Shown one piece after another: positions 59,724 to 64,000 of a stretch of 64,000 nucleotides of DNA. Within the stretch, counting starts at the first letter, position 1; every line of letters begins with the position of its first letter. Source of the DNA: Akkermansia muciniphila (GTDB lineage Bacteria > Verrucomicrobiota > Verrucomicrobiia > Verrucomicrobiales > Akkermansiaceae); assembly GCF_002884975.1 (NCBI RefSeq), contig NZ_PJKB01000001.1, positions 1 through 64,000 of the forward strand. Reading direction: 5' to 3'. The notes under the pieces are model-generated. The model ran no database searches and was not told where the DNA came from. It saw only the letters and a list, made by a program, of their open reading frames with translations. The position numbers and the translations under genes were made by a program.

Positions 59724-60653
59724 ATGATATTCAGGATATTGGCATGCATGGTTTTTCTGGGTTCCGTGTCATGGCCGGGCATCCCTGCGCCGCCGGTTCC
59801 GGGCGTTTCCGCTCCTCCGGAACTGCGGCTGGTCCAGGCGTGCGTGGAAAAAAGCCGCGGCAATGTCATGATTTCCCCCTTCTCCCTGTATGAAGTTCTC
59901 CGTTATATGTTGCCGGGAGCGGCAGGAGAAACGGGGAAGCAGATGGAAGCCGTTTTGCCGGGTAACGGCGCCACCGGAAAAGAGTGGTCTTTTTTATCAG
60001 AAGATTTTTCCCGGTCATGGCGCTGTTATTCCGCCAGCCGTATTTTTGCGGACCGGTCCGTGAAATTGAAGGAAGACTATGTAAAGGCCGTGGGGGCGGA
60101 CCGCGTGGTTCCGGCTCCGTTCCGGGAAAACATGGCGGAAGCCGTCCGGCAGGTCAACGCCTGGGCGGCGAAAAACACGGACAACCGGATCAGGAACCTT
60201 ATGAACCCGCAGGAAATCAGTGGCCGGACAGTGCTTGTCCCGGTCAGCGCCGTGTATATGAAGGCGTTCTGGGACAGCAGGTTTGAAGAGAAGACCACGG
60301 CGGGAACGTTCTTCCGGGAGGACGGCTCTTCCTGCATCATGCCCATGATGAAGCAGCAGGTCTTTACGGAAGGAAATTCATGGCCCAGGCAGGGCGGAAT
60401 GTATGATGAGAAGGAGGGCGTGCGCGCAGCCAGCCTGTTCTTTGCCGGGGGGAAGGGGGCTCCGGTGTTTATGGCCGTTCTGCCTCCGAAGGGGAAAAAG
60501 CTGAAACAATTCATTGCCGGAACTCCCCCTCGCGGGAAAGGACCGGAAATAGAATTCAACCGCCCTTTCCTGTGGCTCATTTACAGCCCGGAGGACAGGG
60601 CGGTGGTCTTTGCCGGAACCTATTCCGGTCCGGAATGCCTGAAAAAGGAATAG
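59724..60653 (+). CDS. Exported serpin-like protein lacking reactive-centre region
   Basis: A 309-residue protein with signal peptide (about 1-20). Serpin blocks are in order: NVMISPFSLYEVLRYMLPGA (47-66), VNAWAAKNTDNRIRNLMNP (144-162), VYMKAFWDSRFEEKTTAGTF (178-197) and the C-terminal EIEFNRPFLWLIYSPEDRAV...FAGTYSGP. The segment between FMAVLPPKGKKLKQFI (about 265) and EIEFNRPFL (275) is about 100 residues shorter than in serpins; it would hold strand s5A, the hinge and the reactive-centre loop. The reading frame is intact. It probably cannot inhibit proteases by the classical mechanism. It is divergent from the aspartic-protease-like gene with a 111-base gap. Confidence 0.8.
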   Translation: MIFRILACMVFLGSVSWPGIPAPPVPGVSAPPELRLVQACVEKSRGNVMISPFSLYEVLRYMLPGAAGETGKQMEAVLPGNGATGKEWSFLSEDFSRSWRCYSASRIFADRSVKLKEDYVKAVGADRVVPAPFRENMAEAVRQVNAWAAKNTDNRIRNLMNPQEISGRTVLVPVSAVYMKAFWDSRFEEKTTAGTFFREDGSSCIMPMMKQQVFTEGNSWPRQGGMYDEKEGVRAASLFFAGGKGAPVFMAVLPPKGKKLKQFIAGTPPRGKGPEIEFNRPFLWLIYSPEDRAVVFAGTYSGPECLKKE

Positions 60654-60726
60654 GGGTCATGAACCCCGCATGCTCCCAAAAACCTTGATTTTCGCGGGGG
60701 GCTCTATAGGGTGGGGGTGCGCCGTT

Positions 60727-61122
60727 ATGACCACCCCTACGTTTGAAGATGCCGTGAGCCGCATTGTGCGGAAGGACTCCCGTTTCTCGGAACGGGCGTA
60801 TGCCTTTCTGAAAGATGCGCTGGATTTCACCATGCAGCGCATTGAAGAGCAGGAAGACGGCTCCCAGCGCCATGTCAGCGGGCAGGAGCTGCTGGAAGGC
60901 TTCCGTGATTACGCCCTGAGCCAGTTCGGCCCCATGGCCTCCACCGTGTTGAAGGACTGGGGGCTGCGCAACGGGAAAAATGTGGGGGAGATGGTTTTTT
61001 TACTGATTGAGGAGGATGTGTTTTCCAAGCAGCCGGAAGATTCCCTGGATGACTTCAAGGGATTCATGAGTTTCCGCAAGGCGTTTGAGGAGCCTTACGA
61101 ATTCCAGGACCAGCCCAGTTGA
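60727..61122 (+). CDS. Minf_1886 family protein (Verrucomicrobia/Planctomycetes-restricted)
   Basis: A 131-residue soluble protein starting MTTPTFEDAVSRIVRKDSRF. It matches the Minf_1886 family by SERAYAFLKDALDFTMQRIE, HVSGQELLEGFRDYALSQFG and LRNGKNVGEMVFLLIE. The family is found mainly in Planctomycetes and Verrucomicrobia and its function is unknown. Its stop is 14 bases before the ATG of agmatine deiminase, so the two are cotranscribed. Confidence 0.85.
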   Translation: MTTPTFEDAVSRIVRKDSRFSERAYAFLKDALDFTMQRIEEQEDGSQRHVSGQELLEGFRDYALSQFGPMASTVLKDWGLRNGKNVGEMVFLLIEEDVFSKQPEDSLDDFKGFMSFRKAFEEPYEFQDQPS

Positions 61123-61136
61123 CCGATCATACCGCC

Positions 61137-62192
61137 ATGAGCAAGGAACCTGATGTACGCTGGCCCGCTGAATGGGAACCGCAGGACGCCGTGTGGATTT
61201 CCTGGCCCCACCGCAGGGATCTGTGGCAGGGCGGCCTGGATGAACTCCGGCAGACTTACGGGCGCGTGGCTGCGGCCATCGCCCCGCATGCCCGCGTGTG
61301 CGTGAATGCCGCGGAAGCCCTTCATCCGGGCATCCGGCAGACCATGCGGGATGCGGGGGTGCGGGAGGAACAGTACAGCCTGTTCAATCATCCCACCAAT
61401 GACGTCTGGTGCCGGGACCACGGCCCCGTCTTTGTGCAGGACGTGAAGGACGGCTCCCTGATGCTGGCGGACTGGCAGTTTAACGCGTGGGGCGGCAAAT
61501 TCGCTCCCTGGGACCTGGACAACGGCATTCCCGCCCTGATGGGAGCTGCGCTGGGGCTGCCCGTGCGCGGCTCCTCCATGATTCTGGAGGGGGGCGCCAT
61601 TGAGGGGAATGGAGACGGCCTGCTGGTGACGACGGAATCCGTGCTGCTGAATCCCAACCGCAACCCGGAATGGAGCCGCGCCGCGATGGAGGAGGAGCTG
61701 CGGCGCATGCTGGGCGTGAAGACCGTTTTCTGGCTGGGTTCCGGCATTGAGGGGGATGATACGGACGGCCACATTGACGACATGGTGCGCTTTGTGCGCC
61801 GGGATGCCGTAGTCTCCATCGTGGAGCCGGATTCCTCCTCCCCCCATTACCGCGCCCTGGCGGAGAACAATGAACGGCTGCAGGATTTGAAGTGCGTGGA
61901 CGGCTCCGGCGTGGAGGTTGTTCCGCTGCCCATGCCGGACCCGCTCCGGGCGGAGGACTGGCGGCTGGACCAGCTTCCGGCCAGTTACGCCAATTTCCTG
62001 ATCGTAAATGACGCCGTCATTGTTCCCGTGTTCAACCAGCCCCGGAATGACGACCGCGCCCTGGGCATTCTGCGGGAATGCTTCAGCGGAAAACAGGTGG
62101 TGGGCGTGGATGCCCGCAAGCTGGTGCTGGAGGGCGGGGCCATCCACTGCATCACCCAGCAGCAGCCCCGGCCGCGGAAGGAGGAGCCATGA
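61137..62192 (+). CDS. aguA: Agmatine deiminase
   Basis: AguA hydrolyses agmatine to N-carbamoylputrescine and ammonia, a step of putrescine synthesis from arginine. The 351-residue protein has all the guanidine-modifying (PAD_porph) landmarks: WPAEWEPQDAVWISWPHR, NDVWCRDHGPVF, Glu151 (LEGGAIE), TDGHIDD with His212, and nucleophile Cys338 in GGAIHCITQQ. The ATG at 61137 is used. Its stop codon overlaps the start of the FAD oxidoreductase gene by 4 bases. N-carbamoylputrescine amidohydrolase (aguB) is not next to it. Confidence 0.95.
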   Translation: MSKEPDVRWPAEWEPQDAVWISWPHRRDLWQGGLDELRQTYGRVAAAIAPHARVCVNAAEALHPGIRQTMRDAGVREEQYSLFNHPTNDVWCRDHGPVFVQDVKDGSLMLADWQFNAWGGKFAPWDLDNGIPALMGAALGLPVRGSSMILEGGAIEGNGDGLLVTTESVLLNPNRNPEWSRAAMEEELRRMLGVKTVFWLGSGIEGDDTDGHIDDMVRFVRRDAVVSIVEPDSSSPHYRALAENNERLQDLKCVDGSGVEVVPLPMPDPLRAEDWRLDQLPASYANFLIVNDAVIVPVFNQPRNDDRALGILRECFSGKQVVGVDARKLVLEGGAIHCITQQQPRPRKEEP

Positions 62193-63781
62193 GCGAGGGG
62201 GAAGGCGTAACGGTGGATGTGATTCTGCCGATGGAGAAGGCCGGGGACGAGCGGGCGCGCCGCGCCGCCGTGGCGGAAAAACTGGGCATTTCCCCCTCCC
62301 GGATCAGGGAACTGCGCCTGCTGAAGGAATCCATTGATTCCCGGCAGAGGAAAATTTTATTTCAGCTCCGGTTTCTGGCGGGGGTGGATGAGCCGCTGCC
62401 TCCGGAGCGTCTCCCCTCCCGGGATTATCCGCCCGTGAAGCCCGGCGCCCCGGTGGCGCTGATTGTGGGATTCGGTCCGGCGGGGATGTTCGCCGCCCTG
62501 CGCTGTCTGGAGCTGGGGATGAAGCCCGTGGTGCTGGAACGGGGGAAGGACGTCTCCTCCCGCCGCTTTGACCTGGCTCCCATCCTGCGGCAGGGCACGG
62601 TGATTGAGGATTCCAACTACTGCTTCGGAGAGGGCGGGGCCGGCACGTTCTCGGACGGCAAGCTGTATACGCGCGCCACCAAGCGCGGCCCGGTGAGGGA
62701 GGTTTATGAGATATTCGTAGCCCACGGCGCGCCGCGGGAAATTCTGACGGACGCCCATCCGCACATCGGCTCCAACCTGCTGCCGAACGTGGTGAAGGCC
62801 ATCCGGGAATCCATCCTGCGCGCAGGCGGGGAAATTCATTTCAACGCCCGGGTGGATCATCTGCTCCGTTCCGCGGACGGGCGGCGCGTACGCGGCGCGG
62901 CCTGTGCGGATGGCCGGGAGTTTGCGGCGGACGCCGTCCTGCTGGCTACCGGGCACAGCGCGCGGGACGTGTACCGCATGATGCTGGCGGAGGGGCTGGC
63001 GCTGGAACAGAAGCCCTTTGCCGTGGGGGTGCGCATTGAACATCCCCAGGCATTCGTGGATGCGCGGCAGTACCATCTGCGCCCGGACGGGAAACGCCCG
63101 GAACAGCTTCCGGCGGCGCGCTACTCCGTGACCACGACCATTCAGGACCGCGGCGTCCACTCCTTCTGCATGTGCCCCGGCGGCTTTATCGTACCCGCCG
63201 CCACGGAAAATGACGAGGTGGTGGTCAACGGCATGTCCCTGGCCCGGCGTGACTCCCCCTTTGCCAACGCGGGCTTTGTGGTCAGCGTGCATCCGGAGGA
63301 CACGGAAGCCTTCCGCAGGGAGCACGGCGTTCTGGCGGGAGTGGCCTACCAGAAGGCGCTGGAAACCGCCTCCAGCCGCGCCGGAGGAGGCATGCAGAAA
63401 GCCCCCGCCCAGAAAGTGGAGGATTTTTTCAAGGGGGGCGTTTCCTCCTCCCTTCTTCCCACCAGCTACCACCCCGGCATTGCATCCCATCCCCTGCATG
63501 AACTGCTTCCGCCGGAAATCGTGTGGCGCATGCGGGAGGGACTGCGGCAATTTGACCATAAATGGCGCGGATTTGCCGGGCCGTCCGCCCAGCTCATCGG
63601 CTGTGAGACGCGCACCAGCTCCCCCGTGCGCATTCCGCGGGACTCCGCCACGCTGGAGCATCCGGGACTGGAAGGCCTGTACCCTTGCGGGGAAGGTGCC
63701 GGTTATGCAGGGGGCATTGTTTCCGCCGCCCTGGACGGCCGCCGCTGTGCGGAAGCCATGGCGCAGCAGGCGCGGGGCTGA
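62189..63781 (+). CDS. FAD-dependent oxidoreductase (COG2509-like)
   Basis: A 530-residue flavoprotein. After an N-terminal domain of about 90 residues there is a dinucleotide-binding site VGFGPAGMFAALRCLELG with VVLERG, a block CFGEGGAGTFSDGKLYTR typical of the COG2509 group, ATGHSARD, and a C-terminal FAD site GLYPCGEGAGYAGGIVSAALDG. Members are thought to be FAD-dependent dehydrogenases of unknown substrate. The ATG overlaps the aguA stop codon (4 bases), so the gene is coupled to agmatine deiminase, though a biochemical link is not established. Confidence 0.88.
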   Translation: MSEGEGVTVDVILPMEKAGDERARRAAVAEKLGISPSRIRELRLLKESIDSRQRKILFQLRFLAGVDEPLPPERLPSRDYPPVKPGAPVALIVGFGPAGMFAALRCLELGMKPVVLERGKDVSSRRFDLAPILRQGTVIEDSNYCFGEGGAGTFSDGKLYTRATKRGPVREVYEIFVAHGAPREILTDAHPHIGSNLLPNVVKAIRESILRAGGEIHFNARVDHLLRSADGRRVRGAACADGREFAADAVLLATGHSARDVYRMMLAEGLALEQKPFAVGVRIEHPQAFVDARQYHLRPDGKRPEQLPAARYSVTTTIQDRGVHSFCMCPGGFIVPAATENDEVVVNGMSLARRDSPFANAGFVVSVHPEDTEAFRREHGVLAGVAYQKALETASSRAGGGMQKAPAQKVEDFFKGGVSSSLLPTSYHPGIASHPLHELLPPEIVWRMREGLRQFDHKWRGFAGPSAQLIGCETRTSSPVRIPRDSATLEHPGLEGLYPCGEGAGYAGGIVSAALDGRRCAEAMAQQARG

Positions 63782-64000
63782 TGAAAGATTCCGGGCCGTA
63801 AGCTTGCGGCGCTCCCTGGCGGCCCTCCTTTCCGGCACGGGGACGGGAATCGTTCCTTGCCCCCGGTTCATCACATGGCCGCACTGCCGGGGGCATAATA
63901 AGGTAATGCCCTCCGGTTCACTCCCGTGCATATTCAGAGATAAAGGCCTGGCAATCCGGTTTTCCGGTCCTTATAAAGAAAATGGGGATTTTAAGATTTC
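63782..64000. other. Intergenic end of window
   Basis: The last 219 bases hold no supported gene. A short frame that opens at 63906 stays open to the window edge (about 31 codons), too little to call. Confidence 0.4.

Noticed and set aside
62357-63931. A 1.6-kb minus-strand open frame over the FAD oxidoreductase gene
   Set aside because: Antisense to a gene with clear FAD-binding motifs; no recognisable domain.

Overview
The window looks like chromosomal DNA of a Gram-negative member of the Verrucomicrobiota, most likely Akkermansia muciniphila or a close relative. This is inferred from gene content and protein character; no search was run. The evidence is outer-membrane lipid machinery (KdsB, MlaEFD), a strongly divergent FtsZ, a small protein of the Verrucomicrobia/Planctomycetes-restricted Minf_1886 family, an SHD1-domain protein, BatA/von Willebrand proteins, and a secreted alpha-L-fucosidase plus a sulfatase that suit a mucin degrader. 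Genes are dense, many neighbours overlap by 1-7 bases, and the DNA is GC-rich, so long antisense open frames are common and were discarded.

Layout. 1-2331 (minus): 3' part of kdsB is missing at the window edge, then an O-antigen-ligase-like membrane protein and tRNA-Ala(CGC). 2554-6922 (minus): a tight four-gene run of two PilT-family ATPases, a membrane-anchored PpiC-type isomerase and an acyltransferase. 7266-8442 (minus): three small membrane proteins arranged like E. coli yqjD-yqjE-yqjK. 8587-11223 (minus): mlaE-mlaF-mlaD phospholipid transporter. 11299-12699 (minus): a NadE-like protein that appears to have lost the active sites of both domains. 12912-18574 (plus): two overlapping ABC exporters and a phosphohexomutase. 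18671-23423 (plus): NlpC/P60 lipoprotein, ftsA, divergent ftsZ and a polytopic membrane protein. 23440-23807: a small CRISPR array with type I-C-like repeats and no cas genes in the window.

24116-30226: metallophosphoesterase, carboxynorspermidine-synthase-type dehydrogenase, thioredoxin-like exported protein, GH29 fucosidase. 30371-34103 (plus): oligopeptide ABC importer (binding protein and two permeases; no ATPases seen here). 34123-37223 (plus): DMT-like protein, His-rich mini-lipoprotein, tyrS, SBF-like transporter. 37353-45231: small membrane protein, SHD1/peptidase-like protein, VWA/BatA pair, glutaminyl-cyclase-like M28 lipoprotein, parB. 45612-47006: a small group of accessory-looking genes with a GH108-type phage-like lysozyme. 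47482-50557: an orphan terminator, tRNA-Thr(UGU), topoisomerase IV subunit A, and a small HTH/AT-hook protein. 50929-58257: TolA-like coiled-coil/HEAT-like membrane protein, a FeoB membrane domain without its G domain, a zinc-ribbon membrane protein, sulfatase and AI-2E-family transporter. 58293-63781: a two-lobed aspartic protease with PDZ domain facing a serpin-like protein that lacks the reactive-centre region, then Minf_1886 protein, agmatine deiminase and an FAD-dependent oxidoreductase.

How the parts work together: envelope biogenesis and lipid trafficking dominate the first 16 kb, division the next 7 kb. Agmatine deiminase and the carboxynorspermidine enzyme fit one polyamine route from arginine through putrescine to spermidine. 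Fucosidase and sulfatase fit mucin glycan removal. The most unusual items are several clearly homologous but structurally reduced proteins (NadE-like, FtsZ, FeoB-like, serpin-like), the aspartic-protease/serpin divergent pair, and the cas-less CRISPR array.
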